A stretch of 64,000 nt of DNA from an uncultured Treponema sp. GTDB taxonomy: Bacteria; Spirochaetota; Spirochaetia; Treponematales; Treponemataceae. Position 1 is the first letter of the stretch; each line of letters opens with the position of its first letter. Of the stretch, positions 18,412-27,100 are shown one piece after another. Location: NCBI GenBank assembly GCA_947166355.1, contig CAMVDX010000003.1, positions 124,001 through 188,000 on the forward strand, in the 5' to 3' direction. The translations under genes were made by a program, and so were the position numbers. Below the pieces are notes generated by a model. That model was not told where the DNA came from, did no database searches, and saw nothing but the letters and a program-made list of their open reading frames with translations.

Positions 18412-19725
18412 ATGAAAAACAAATTATTTTCTATGTTCGATTATCTTCTCATTCTGGTTGTCCTAACTCTTGTTTCTCTTGGTGTAATGTTCATTTATTC
18501 TTCGAGTATAAACTCAGAAGGCCTTAGAGTAACAAATGAATATATCAAACAGATTGTCTGGGTTTCTATAGGGCTTGTGATAATGGTATTTGTTACAAGC
18601 TATGATTACAGACGTACAGAATCTCTTTCAATATATGGCTTTATAGGATTATTATTGCTTTTAATTTATACAAGACTTTTCGGTCGTTATGTAAATGGTG
18701 CAAAAAGCTGGATTGGAATAGGCGAGTTTGGTATTCAGCCTTCAGAATTCGGAAAAGTATTTTATATTCTGTATCTTGCCAGAGTTCTTGATGATACTGC
18801 TAACGGCAATCAGTTAAGACGCTTTTTTCTTGCTACTGGAGTTCTTTTACTTCCTATGGGGTTGATTCTTTTACAGCCTGATTTGGGAACTGCTTCTGTA
18901 TATCTTCCAATTTACTTTATCATGTGTTTTATTGCGGGAGTTCCGCTCCGCTATATAGGTTATGTTTTCTTATTCGGTGTATTTACAATTTTCTTTGCGA
19001 TTTTGCCGGTATGGAATGCAGAAATTGCTGTGACTCCCCTTGCAGTAATTTCAATTCTTACCAACATGCGCCTTAGAATGATTTTGATTTTTGCCTTCCT
19101 TGTTATTACACTTTTAGGCTGGGTAATCCGCCGTTATCTTCATGGACCGCGTTATATTCACTGGATTATTTATTTTACTTCGATTATTGCCCTTGCATTG
19201 ATTTTCTCACTTGTACTCGGTAAAGTTCTTAAGGATTATCAGATTAAACGTCTTATCATCTTTATGAATCCAAATAAAGATCCTCTGGGAGCCGGCTGGA
19301 ATATCATTCAGTCTAAGGTTGCCATTGGTGCCGGTGGTGTAATTGGCCAGGGATATCTTATGGGAACTCAAAGTCATTATCGATTCCTGCCTCAGCAAAG
19401 TACGGACTTTATATTCAGTATTCTTTCTGAAGAATTCGGCTTTCTCGGCGGTATTCTTGTATTTGCACTTTATTTCATTATTCTTATCAAGATTCTTTAT
19501 ATTATCAGAAAATGCGTAAATCGTTATGGTTCATATATATGTGCGGGCATTTTCGGTATGTTTACTTTCCATTTTTTTATTAATGTTGGTATGGTAATGG
19601 GAATAATGCCGATTACAGGTATTCCTCTTTTGTTCCTTTCTTATGGCGGTTCTTCGCTGCTTACGGCAATGACCTGTATTGGTTTAATTATGAATGTAAA
19701 TTACCGTAAGGCAGAACTGAAATAA
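18412..19725 (+). CDS. rodA: Peptidoglycan glycosyltransferase RodA (SEDS family)
   Basis: Polytopic membrane protein that polymerises lipid II in the elongasome. SEDS features visible: SWIGIGEFGIQPSEFGK, LLQPDLGTASV, and the late segment QSTDFIFSILSEEFGFLGG, plus GIPLLFLSYGGSSLL near the end. At 437 aa it is longer than the usual 370-390; the extra length lies in a central hydrophobic segment (residues about 190-265). GGAGAGGGG precedes the ATG. It is the last gene before the integrated plasmid. Confidence 0.95.
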   Translation: MKNKLFSMFDYLLILVVLTLVSLGVMFIYSSSINSEGLRVTNEYIKQIVWVSIGLVIMVFVTSYDYRRTESLSIYGFIGLLLLLIYTRLFGRYVNGAKSWIGIGEFGIQPSEFGKVFYILYLARVLDDTANGNQLRRFFLATGVLLLPMGLILLQPDLGTASVYLPIYFIMCFIAGVPLRYIGYVFLFGVFTIFFAILPVWNAEIAVTPLAVISILTNMRLRMILIFAFLVITLLGWVIRRYLHGPRYIHWIIYFTSIIALALIFSLVLGKVLKDYQIKRLIIFMNPNKDPLGAGWNIIQSKVAIGAGGVIGQGYLMGTQSHYRFLPQQSTDFIFSILSEEFGFLGGILVFALYFIILIKILYIIRKCVNRYGSYICAGIFGMFTFHFFINVGMVMGIMPITGIPLLFLSYGGSSLLTAMTCIGLIMNVNYRKAELK

Positions 19726-19783
19726 TAATGGGCTGGGGCGGAATATAATATCCCCACATAAAAATGCTGGTTATTGGTAGACA

Positions 19784-19798
19784 GAACATACATTATAA
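19784..19798. repeat. Left 15-bp direct repeat (att-like)
   Basis: GAACATACATTATAA, identical to 23023-23037. It is followed by ACAGTTAATAG. The AT-rich, half-palindromic character loosely recalls one arm of a Xer dif site. Confidence 0.7.
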
Positions 19799-19885
19799 AC
19801 AGTTAATAGTGGTTTTGGGCTACCTAAGTGCATATTAAATGCCACTTGGTGGAATTGTCAAGAGAATCTGTTTTGAACGAACAAC

Positions 19886-19925
19886 GAACACCCGATATAT
19901 ACTCGTAGTAATATATCGGGTGTTC
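19886..19925 (-). other. Double-strand origin (dso) with TACTACG nick site
   Basis: A perfect 15-bp inverted repeat, GAACACCCGATATAT / ATATATCGGGTGTTC, encloses a 10-nt loop. On the minus strand the loop reads TACTACGAGT. TACTACG is the sequence nicked by pMV158-family RepB proteins (after the G), and in pMV158 it is likewise exposed in a hairpin loop. The minus-strand orientation agrees with the plasmid genes. An imperfect inverted repeat at 19828-19855 (CCTAAGTGCAT...ATGCCACTTGG) may belong to the Rep-binding region. Confidence 0.85.
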
Positions 19926-20074
19926 TGTCTACCCAACGGAAAATCAAAAAATCACACAGAGAGCCTTAAAACGGCTCATCCGAGTAATTTCACGGAAACA
20001 GGCATAAAAGCCCGAAATTTTAAATCCTAGGCTATCTACAGGCCGATTTTCCCGCCCTCTGCAACAACATTAAA

Positions 20075-20107
20075 ACCTTGTGATTTTGCCTTGCAAAATC
20101 GCAAGGT
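20075..20107 (-). terminator. Hairpin terminator after the relaxase gene
   Basis: ACCTTGTGATTTTGC-ctt-GCAAAATCGCAAGGT has 15-bp arms with one G-U pair. It begins 8 nt past the mob stop codon and is followed on the minus strand by TTTTAATG. Confidence 0.75.
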
Positions 20108-20115
20108 CTAAAAAA

Positions 20116-21420
20116 CTATTTGCGTCCGGATTTCTTCACCGCAACATTCGTCTCAACCTGTGAAGCTTTGATATATTCACCGTAAGTTTTAAAGCCTTCG
20201 TTCCTGGCTATTTGAAATTCTGTAATAACTTCATGAATCGGTCTGTCCTCATATCCGGCAATTTTATTTTTCAGCTTCCTCAAGTTCTGACCAACAATTT
20301 TGAAGAGATTTATACAATTTTGCTTTAAGGTCTTAAAGCGTGGTAAAACGTCTGATTTTTTTTGAATAATCGAGTTCTCAACACCTTGAAAAACAGACTC
20401 ATCCAGCCCTATTTCCTTTAAGAATTTTTGAGACAATTCAGACACAGAATAAAGCTTTTCAAAGTCCTCAACTTGCTTTTCACGCTTTGAAAGTTCATTT
20501 GATTTTTTATAATATTCATTCCACAAATCAACATTTCTTTCATGTTCGGATTTTATTAATTTATATGACTTATTAATTTTTTTCTCTGTTGCTTCAACTT
20601 CTTTTTGTTTTTTTTCAAGTTCCTTTCGTTTTGCTTGTAACGCTTTTTTTTCATACTTGAGTTGTTGAAATTGCAATTTTATATCTCTTGTTTGTAATAA
20701 CGTTTTACTGTCACTGTAGTCTTCCGGCTTTCTTTTCGGTTGCATAATTTCAAAACCATGTTTCCTTGCAATGCTTGCAATGGCTTCACGTTCAGAGTCC
20801 TGGAACTGCATTTCTGCAGAAATAAGTTTTTGAAAAGGCTTGTTTGTTTTTGTATTAATACCTCTTTCGAGGTCATCAACATAATAAGATTTATAACCTA
20901 ACTCCTTAAAAGCCTCCGTCTGATTATTTCTCAGTTTTAGACCTGTTTTATTACCTTTTGCTTTCGGTACGTAATCAAGATGTAAGTGAGGACAACCACC
21001 AAATTCGTCTGCATGATAAAAGGCACCAATGACTTCAAGGCATTTTCCATTTCGCTTAATGAAATCCTCATAATATTCTTTGAGGATTTTATAAGCAGTT
21101 TTTTCATCCGGATGATTTTTGAAATTTCCAACTTGAATGATTGCTTCGTATTGGTCGTGAAGTTTAGAATTATTGCGAACGTTTGCAAGGTAACTTTCAA
21201 TCCGGCGGTCTTTACGTTTCTGCTTGTTATTAAACTCTTTTAGAGCTTCGCCAAAGATTCTGTCATAAGCTTTTTCAATCGGCTCATCTTTCCAACTTTC
21301 GTGTTTACCGTTCGGGTCTATGTGAGCTTCCTTATCGGCTAAACTTTCGATTCTTCGGTTGTGGCCGATTGCCACTTTTGTTCCGTGCTGAAAACTCACG
21401 GTATAAGTTTGTTGTGCCAT
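20116..21420 (-). CDS. mob: MobV-type relaxase (Pre/MobM family)
   Basis: Nicks the transfer origin and pilots the DNA strand during conjugative mobilisation; in trans it needs a host conjugation apparatus. The N-terminal HNxR motif, whose His is the proposed DNA-attaching residue in MobM, is H20-N21-R22-R23. The metal-binding block HADEFGGCPHLHLD supplies H136, E139, H145 and H147. Residues about 225-320 are a charged coiled coil. At 434 aa it is similar to other MobV relaxases. It appears intact. Confidence 0.88.
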   Translation of the reverse strand: MAQQTYTVSFQHGTKVAIGHNRRIESLADKEAHIDPNGKHESWKDEPIEKAYDRIFGEALKEFNNKQKRKDRRIESYLANVRNNSKLHDQYEAIIQVGNFKNHPDEKTAYKILKEYYEDFIKRNGKCLEVIGAFYHADEFGGCPHLHLDYVPKAKGNKTGLKLRNNQTEAFKELGYKSYYVDDLERGINTKTNKPFQKLISAEMQFQDSEREAIASIARKHGFEIMQPKRKPEDYSDSKTLLQTRDIKLQFQQLKYEKKALQAKRKELEKKQKEVEATEKKINKSYKLIKSEHERNVDLWNEYYKKSNELSKREKQVEDFEKLYSVSELSQKFLKEIGLDESVFQGVENSIIQKKSDVLPRFKTLKQNCINLFKIVGQNLRKLKNKIAGYEDRPIHEVITEFQIARNEGFKTYGEYIKASQVETNVAVKKSGRK

Positions 21421-21443
21421 AGTTTTATTTATGCCAGGAGAAC

Positions 21444-21475
21444 CTTAAAAGTCAATCAAAGATTGACATTTTAAG
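21444..21475 (-). other. Candidate origin of transfer (oriT) hairpin
   Basis: CTTAAAAGTCAATC-aaa-GATTGACATTTTAAG lies 24 nt upstream of the mob start, where pMV158-family oriT hairpins are found. The exact MobM nick sequence is not recognisable, so this is an assignment by position and structure. Confidence 0.45.
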
Positions 21476-21544
21476 TAACTCGATACCCAAAATGTCAAAA
21501 ACTCCCAAGGATTTTTCAACATTTTGTATCTCGCCCTATCGCTT

Positions 21545-21750
21545 TCCGTGGAAAGCTGACGGGGTCTGCAAAGGCCTGTCGGCTACCGCCCCGACAAGCT
21601 GCACTGCAGATTCACTCGCTGATCTTAATCCCTTCGGGATTTAAGTCAGCTCATTCTCTGCAGTTTGCTTGTCTCCCTGTTTCAAGAGTTGCCACCCTTG
21701 AAAATCCCGCCCTCTCTCTTGGACGTGCTCCGCACTAAGAGAGAGGCAGA
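21545..21750. other. Structured non-coding region, candidate single-strand origin
   Basis: Several stems follow one another: TGTCGG...CCCCGACA near 21577-21597; GCTGATCTTAATCCC-ttc-GGGATTTAAGTCAGC at 21618-21650, enclosed by CTGCAGA...TCTGCAG; and CCTCTCTCTT...AAGAGAGAGG at 21711-21745. Such dense hairpins between rep and mob fit a lagging-strand (sso) origin. The conserved RSB/CS-6 sequences of known ssoA types were not recognised. Confidence 0.4.
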
Positions 21751-21784
21751 GAACCTCTAGCCTTTTATAAAACATTTTTTTTTG

Positions 21785-21870
21785 TTATATTACTCTAGCC
21801 GGGGGAACAACGGAGAAATCCGCTAACTTGGGCACCGCGGGCAAGGGTAAAACCTTGCCTCGTTTTTTTT
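21785..21870 (+). ncRNA. Candidate plus-strand small RNA between rep and mob
   Basis: After TTGTTATATTACT, a short stretch contains CGGA-gaaa-TCCG and then GGCAAGG-gtaaaa-CCTTGCC, followed by TCG and eight T residues, a strong intrinsic terminator on the plus strand. Its end overlaps the last bases of rep on the opposite strand. It could be a counter-transcript or only a terminator for read-through from the plus strand. Confidence 0.4.
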
Positions 21871-22597
21871 AAATCTTTTTCAGCGTGTCGATAACCTCGT
21901 TTTCCTGTGCTTGAGTTGCCTGTGCTACAAGCTTCGAAACATCAGTTTCCGGCGGTTGCTCATTCTGCTTTTCCTGTTCCTGAATGAATTCATGTTTTGC
22001 TTTTATGAGACAAGCAATCTGATATGAATGGCTTCGGGAAAACTTGAACCACTTCGGTTTTGATATTCTTGCATATTTTTGAAAGACATAAAAATTATGG
22101 ATTTCTGAAGTTTCAAGAAAGGCAAAAATCTCGTCATAAATTACATCCTCATCATCCGCTTTCGAGATGTCTATGACTGCTCCGTTATGAGCTTCAAGAA
22201 CCTCTTCGGAATACTGATGTTTTTTCGGTTGGTCGAGATGGAGCATATATCGCATAAAACCTTTGGGGTCTCCATCCAACATTTTAAACGGGATTTTTGC
22301 ATTGACTTTTTCAGCAAGCGGTAATACTTTGTTGTATGTCTTTGGCCCGTCGAACAAAAGCAGAATGTGATAATGAGCTTTTTTTAAATCACCTGCTTTG
22401 TGTTCGGGGTTCTTTTTTTCATCCCGTGCATCCCATTTATCTTTGTCATGCAATGCACAGACATACTTAACACAAGCTTCATCAAGAATCTCTTTCCAGT
22501 CTTCCGGAGCGGAATCCGGATAGAGCAATAGTTTCCATCCCCTCGCCTTTCCTTGTGGAATTTCGAAGAGATTTTTACCCTCTGTTTTGTTTGACAT
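21869..22597 (-). CDS. repB: Rolling-circle replication initiator, Rep_2 (pMV158 RepB) family
   Basis: Nicks the dso and starts leading-strand replication. The HUH signature is H75-Y-H77 in AHYHILLLF. H50 and D53 (ALHDKD) match the other metal ligands of RepB (H39/D42), and Y117 in RYMLHLDQPKKHQY corresponds in position to the nucleophile Y99. At 242 aa it is slightly longer than pMV158 RepB (210 aa). All catalytic residues appear intact. Confidence 0.88.
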   Translation of the reverse strand: MSNKTEGKNLFEIPQGKARGWKLLLYPDSAPEDWKEILDEACVKYVCALHDKDKWDARDEKKNPEHKAGDLKKAHYHILLLFDGPKTYNKVLPLAEKVNAKIPFKMLDGDPKGFMRYMLHLDQPKKHQYSEEVLEAHNGAVIDISKADDEDVIYDEIFAFLETSEIHNFYVFQKYARISKPKWFKFSRSHSYQIACLIKAKHEFIQEQEKQNEQPPETDVSKLVAQATQAQENEVIDTLKKI

Positions 22598-22677
22598 ATT
22601 GTGTCATGTGAGGTATTATATGTTTGATTAAATCAAATAACAAAATCAAATGTTATTAGATTTTTTTTCAATTTTCG

Positions 22678-22721
22678 AAAAGCCTTTTTTCGGTCTGCAA
22701 ACTTGAAAAAAAGGCTTTTTT
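22678..22721 (+). terminator. Hairpin between copG and repB, antisense-RNA terminator candidate
   Basis: AGCCTTTTTT-cggtctgcaaacttg-AAAAAAAGGCTTTTTT forms a long A/T-rich stem ending in a T-run on the plus strand. In pMV158 a counter-transcribed RNA that limits RepB synthesis ends in the same interval, so a similar antisense RNA is plausible. On the minus strand it could also attenuate copG-repB transcription. Confidence 0.45.
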
Positions 22722-22917
22722 ATTTAACTTCAACCTCACTCCCTCCCCTTGAATTATTTCTGTCATAGAATTGGCTGACAGCCATTGCAACGATTGCAGA
22801 ACGGTTTGAACCTGTTGTTTCAACCATCTCTTCCAACTTCCGGCACACATCCACTCTCAAAGTTACTCCCACTTTTCGGTGCATACGTGTAGGCTTGAAT
22901 TCATAATTTTCACTCAT
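22720..22917 (-). CDS. copG: CopG-like ribbon-helix-helix copy-number repressor
   Basis: 65 aa with an RHH pattern: beta strand KVGVTLRVD, then helices VCRKLEEMVETTG and NRSAIVAMAVSQFYDR. Position upstream of repB in the same direction matches CopG of pMV158, a repressor of the copG-repB promoter; this one is about 20 residues longer. A good AGGAGG precedes the ATG. Confidence 0.8.
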   Translation of the reverse strand: MSENYEFKPTRMHRKVGVTLRVDVCRKLEEMVETTGSNRSAIVAMAVSQFYDRNNSRGGSEVEVK

Positions 22918-22958
22918 TATGAACCTCCTGTAATAATAATGTTTTGGAATACCCTATC

Positions 22959-22979
22959 CCACTACACTATACCTAGTGG
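22959..22979 (-). promoter_or_regulatory. Inverted repeat over the copG promoter (probable CopG operator)
   Basis: CCACTA-cactatacc-TAGTGG lies 42-62 nt upstream of the copG start and includes TATAGT (a -10-like sequence on the minus strand). An RHH repressor binding here would autoregulate copG-repB. Confidence 0.5.
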
Positions 22980-23022
22980 TATTTTTATAAAAGATATATT
23001 CAAAATACGCTATATCCAGCGT

Positions 23023-23037
23023 GAACATACATTATAA
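23023..23037. repeat. Right 15-bp direct repeat (att-like)
   Basis: GAACATACATTATAA, identical to 19784-19798. Here the sequence continues TAAGATGTATAATGG, so CATTATA and TATAATG form a near-palindrome with a 7-nt centre, the general geometry of a Xer recombination site. Confidence 0.7.
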
Positions 23038-23102
23038 TAAGATGTATAATGGATTTTTGACGGTGTTAGGGGGAAATATACCCCGACTGCAGCCCCGTTT
23101 TT

Positions 23103-24170
23103 TTACTTCTTATTGTTCAATATCTTAAGGAAGCCTTTTTCCAGCTCTGGTCTGAATTCTTCAAGATTTTTATAGTTACCGTTTCTATATTTGTCCAGAA
23201 GCTCTGTAACCTCTGTTATCTCATCGAATCTGCATTTGTTTTTATCATACTCTATATAAGTCTTTATATACTCTTCTGTGCAGAAGCCCTTGAGGATATT
23301 ATTGGTATTTGCACGATTAAAGAGCTCAATCAGATAGGTTTCTGCGTTATTATAAGCCTGACTCTGTAAGATTTTTTTCTTTTCGCCCTTAAGGTCTTTA
23401 TTTACCAGCTTCATGATCTTTTTGTTTTTGCAGATCTCATACACTACCGGATTAGACATAGGATGCGATAATTCGTGAATCAGAAGGTTTTCATCGAAAT
23501 AGTTGGCACAATACTTTGGTTCAAAATATTCCCTGCTGCCATCGTTAAAGCTTACACCGTAGTTTGAAGGTCCAACTATCGGTGAGGCAGAAATGAAAAT
23601 AACGTTAATCTCTGTTCTGTAGTATTTTTCATATTCTTCTATACCCTTTATGATTATGTCCTTATTAGCCAGCAGGGCGCTTGTACTTTCCTGGTAGACA
23701 GAATTCATTGACTGATAGAAATCATCAAACTTTGTTGCATCATAAAAATCAGAAATTACCTCAAGGAATTTTTCCGGATCCCCGCAACGCTTCTGTATGT
23801 TTGCTTCTACAATATCAATAGAAGTTCTGTAGGAATGGCAGTCTGAATTAAGATAAGTTGCAATGTTTGCAACTGCATCATAGCCGAAACCGGTGTTATG
23901 AAGCTTTTTGAAATATCTGATGGCAATCTGGACTTTTTCGTCTTTATTGAATTGAACAAAATAAGCGGCATATTCATGAGAATGAGATTTTTCCATGTTG
24001 TATTCTGGAAAGCCCGCAAGATGGGCAATTACGGCAGCACATTCAAAGGCACGGCTGGTTCCAATTCCGACTTTATCATTGATTTTAACACGGTATTCTG
24101 GTCCATCTGCAAAGGCAGAGGAAAAGATAAGGCCTGCTGTAATCAGTATTGAAAGGATACATTTTTTCAT
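23103..24170 (-). CDS. Secreted DUF4932-like putative metallopeptidase
   Basis: 355 aa with a signal peptide (residues 1-21, cleavage near SAFA-DG). An HExxH motif, H232-E-L-S-H236, sits in ENLLIHELSHPMSNP, the pattern I associate with DUF4932 proteins, and suggests a zinc hydrolase. No peptidase activity is established for the family as far as I know. It lies between the integrated plasmid and mfd, with 26 nt to mfd in the same direction, so read-through from mfd is possible. Confidence 0.65.
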   Translation of the reverse strand: MKKCILSILITAGLIFSSAFADGPEYRVKINDKVGIGTSRAFECAAVIAHLAGFPEYNMEKSHSHEYAAYFVQFNKDEKVQIAIRYFKKLHNTGFGYDAVANIATYLNSDCHSYRTSIDIVEANIQKRCGDPEKFLEVISDFYDATKFDDFYQSMNSVYQESTSALLANKDIIIKGIEEYEKYYRTEINVIFISASPIVGPSNYGVSFNDGSREYFEPKYCANYFDENLLIHELSHPMSNPVVYEICKNKKIMKLVNKDLKGEKKKILQSQAYNNAETYLIELFNRANTNNILKGFCTEEYIKTYIEYDKNKCRFDEITEVTELLDKYRNGNYKNLEEFRPELEKGFLKILNNKK

Positions 24171-24196
24171 TTATTTACTCCCCTATTTCAGCCGCT

Positions 24197-27100
24197 TTAG
24201 GCCAGCTGACTTAGTTTTTCGCGTATAAACTCAGACTTTTCTTTAAGTCCGATTTTTCCAAGTTTGATATATATGTAATTCGGAAGCTTTGCGTTCAGGC
24301 GCACTGTTCCCGGGTTATCCTTAATGAGCTTGAGGATTTTATCAATTGAGATGTTTGAAACCTGCTGGAATTCAACGGCAACCTCGCCCTGTCTTTCTTT
24401 GATTGATTTGATTGAAAGCTTGCGGCAGATAATACGGATTTCTGCAAGAGCCAGTAAGCTTGAAACTTCTTCCGGAATCGGGCCAAAGCGGTCTGACAGT
24501 TCTCCAAGTACGGCGTCGAATTCTGCATCGTCTGTAACGGCTGCAATTTTCTTATAGATTTCCATTTTTATCTGCGGATTGATAATGTAGCTGTCCGGAA
24601 TAAAGCCGGTGTACTCCATTTCCATAAGAACTTCGGAATCTTCCTTGTAGTCTTTCTGGAGTGCCAGGCGGTTTACTGCCTCATTCAAAAGACGAACGTA
24701 CATATCAAAGCCGACCGAATAAACATCGCCACTCTGGTCTCGCCCAAGCAGGTTTCCGGCTCCACGGATTTCCATATCCTTCATGGCGATTTTAAAGCCG
24801 CTTCCAAGCTCGGTAAAGTCGCTGATTACCTGTAAACGTTTCATTGCGACTTCAGAAAGAGCCTTATTTTCCGGATACAAAAGATATGCATAAGCCTGAC
24901 GGTCGCTTCGTCCAACGCGGCCACGCAGCTGGTAAAGCTGGGAAACGCCGTACATGTCTGCACGGTCAATAATAATTGTATTTACGTTTGGAATATCAAT
25001 TCCGTTTTCAATAATTGTTGTTGCAATGAGCACGTGGAAGCCGCCCATCTTAAAGCGATGGAAGATTTCTTCCAGCTGTGTGGAAGTCATCTGGCCGTGG
25101 GCTACATCAACAAGGACTTCCGGCACCAGAGTTTCTACCTTGCGGCGAATTTCCTGCAGGGATTCTACCCTGTTATGCAGATAAAAAACCTGACCGCCCC
25201 GCTCTATTTCCCGTCTTATTGCCTGGGCTACACGTTCGTCTGTAAACTCGTCTACAACTGTTTCAATTGCCTGACGGTTCTGCGGCGGCGTTGTTAAAAG
25301 GCTCATATCACGGATTTTAAGCAGGCTCATATGAAGGGTTCTTGGAATCGGGGTTGCAGACATAGTAAGGCAGTCGATGTTGTTTTTCATCACCTTAAGC
25401 TTTTCCTTGTCCTTTACTCCAAAGCGCTGCTCTTCATCAATAATCATAAGGCCCAGCTTCTTAAAGGTAACATCCTTCTGGATGATTCTGTGGGTTCCAA
25501 CGAGAATATCAACCTCGCCTGCGGCAACCTTAGCAAGAATCTTTTTCTGTTCTGCAGGAGCTACAAAACGGGAAAGTCGCTCTATTTTTACCGGGAAGTT
25601 CTTAAAACGACTCTTACAGGTTTCATAATGCTGTTCTGCAAGGATTGTAGTCGGAGCTAAGAATGCAACCTGCTTACCGCCCATAACAGCCTTAAAAGCG
25701 GCTCTCATGGCAATTTCCGTCTTTCCATAACCTACATCGCCGCAAATCAGGCGGTCCATAGGAACAGGCTTTTCCATATCGGCCTTGATTTCTTCGGTTA
25801 CAGTAATCTGATCTGGAGTATCTTCGTATGGAAAAGCGGCTTCAAAGGCGGCCTGCCATTCGGTTTCCTTTGGGAATGCAAAACCTACCGAGGCCTGGCG
25901 GCGTGAATACAAATCAATTAGCTTCTGGGCAATGTCTTCAACGGCCTGCTTTACCTTGTTTTTGCGGCTTTCCCAGGACTTACTGCCGATTCGGTCCAGT
26001 CGGGGTTTGTCACCTTCGTTTCCGATATAACGCTGAACAAGATTTACCTGCTCAATCGGCACAAAGGCAATTTCGTTATCAGCATATTCAAGCTTGATAT
26101 AATCGCGCTCGTTGCCCATTGCCTTTACACGTTCAATTCCGTGAAAGAGCCCTATTCCCCAGTTTACATGTACAACATAATCCCCCGGATTAAGCTCTAC
26201 AAAGGTGTCTATTGCTTTTGATTTTGCCTTATTTACCGATTTTGGTATGTACTGACGGCGGCCAAAAATCTCATTTTCCTGAATTACTAAAAGCTTTGCT
26301 TCCGGCAGACGGAAGCCTGCAGAGATAGCCTTTGGAATCAAAATTACAGGATGAACTGCTCCATCGTCCTGAATATCTGTAAAATCTTTGAAAATTTCGT
26401 GAATTCGCAGCTGCTGATTTTCGTTATCTGTAAAAATAAAGATATTCCAGCCGGCATTCTGGAGTTCTGTCAGCTCCTCCTTCATAAAATTGATGTTTCC
26501 AAAGAAAGAACGGGCCGGTTCTGCCCCAATTTGAAAATGGTAGACAGAATCCTTATCTTCCTGCTTTTGAAGTGTTCTAAAAAGTATACATTTTGAGATG
26601 TTTTCTAGGAGGTTTTCATAATCTAAAAGAACCATGTCGGGTGGAAGAACTGGATATTCTTCTCTTGAGGTGCGGTAAAGCTTGTTATACTCGCGGTTTA
26701 TAGTTAGTTTTGCGTTTTCCTGCTTGTCATAATTATAAAAAAGGACAAAGGTGTTTTCGTCTATATAATCAAGAATTGAATGCGGCCGGTCATTTACAAG
26801 CTGATATAAAAACTCCTCGCCTTCCGCTTCACCGCTTACGGAAAGGCCTGTAAGCAGGTTATCGAGGTATTTTTGAGCATTTTCTGTAAGCGGAAGATGT
26901 ACGGAAAAGTCAGCACCTTCGCCTGTACCACCTGCCTCTGCGGCATTTTCTGCTGTGCCTGCCCCATCCTCTTTGATGGCTGTAGCCTGGTATTCCGCCA
27001 GCCTAGTACGGGCTTTTTCAATCAGTTCTTCTGTCCAGAGAATCTCTTTTGTAGGATAAATGAGGACATCGTTTCTGCTGCCTGTTGTAGTCTGAGTATC

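Larger units (their letters stand above)
19784..23037 (-). mobile_element. Integrated rolling-circle plasmid of the pMV158 type, about 3.2 kb
   Basis: Three minus-strand genes (copG-like, repB-like, mobM-like) and a double-strand-origin hairpin are enclosed by 15-bp direct repeats, GAACATACATTATAA, at 19784-19798 and 23023-23037. If the element is circularised through these repeats, the origin hairpin lands about 0.26 kb upstream of copG. The order then becomes dso-copG-repB-mobM, exactly that of pMV158. Flanking genes (rodA; DUF4932-like gene and mfd) look chromosomal. No transposase or integrase is encoded, so host recombination is likely to have inserted it. Confidence 0.85.

Noticed and set aside
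20116..22917. Insertion sequence or integrative conjugative element instead of a plasmid
   Set aside because: No transposase, integrase or type IV secretion gene. Rep, CopG, Mob and the dso point to a replicating plasmid.
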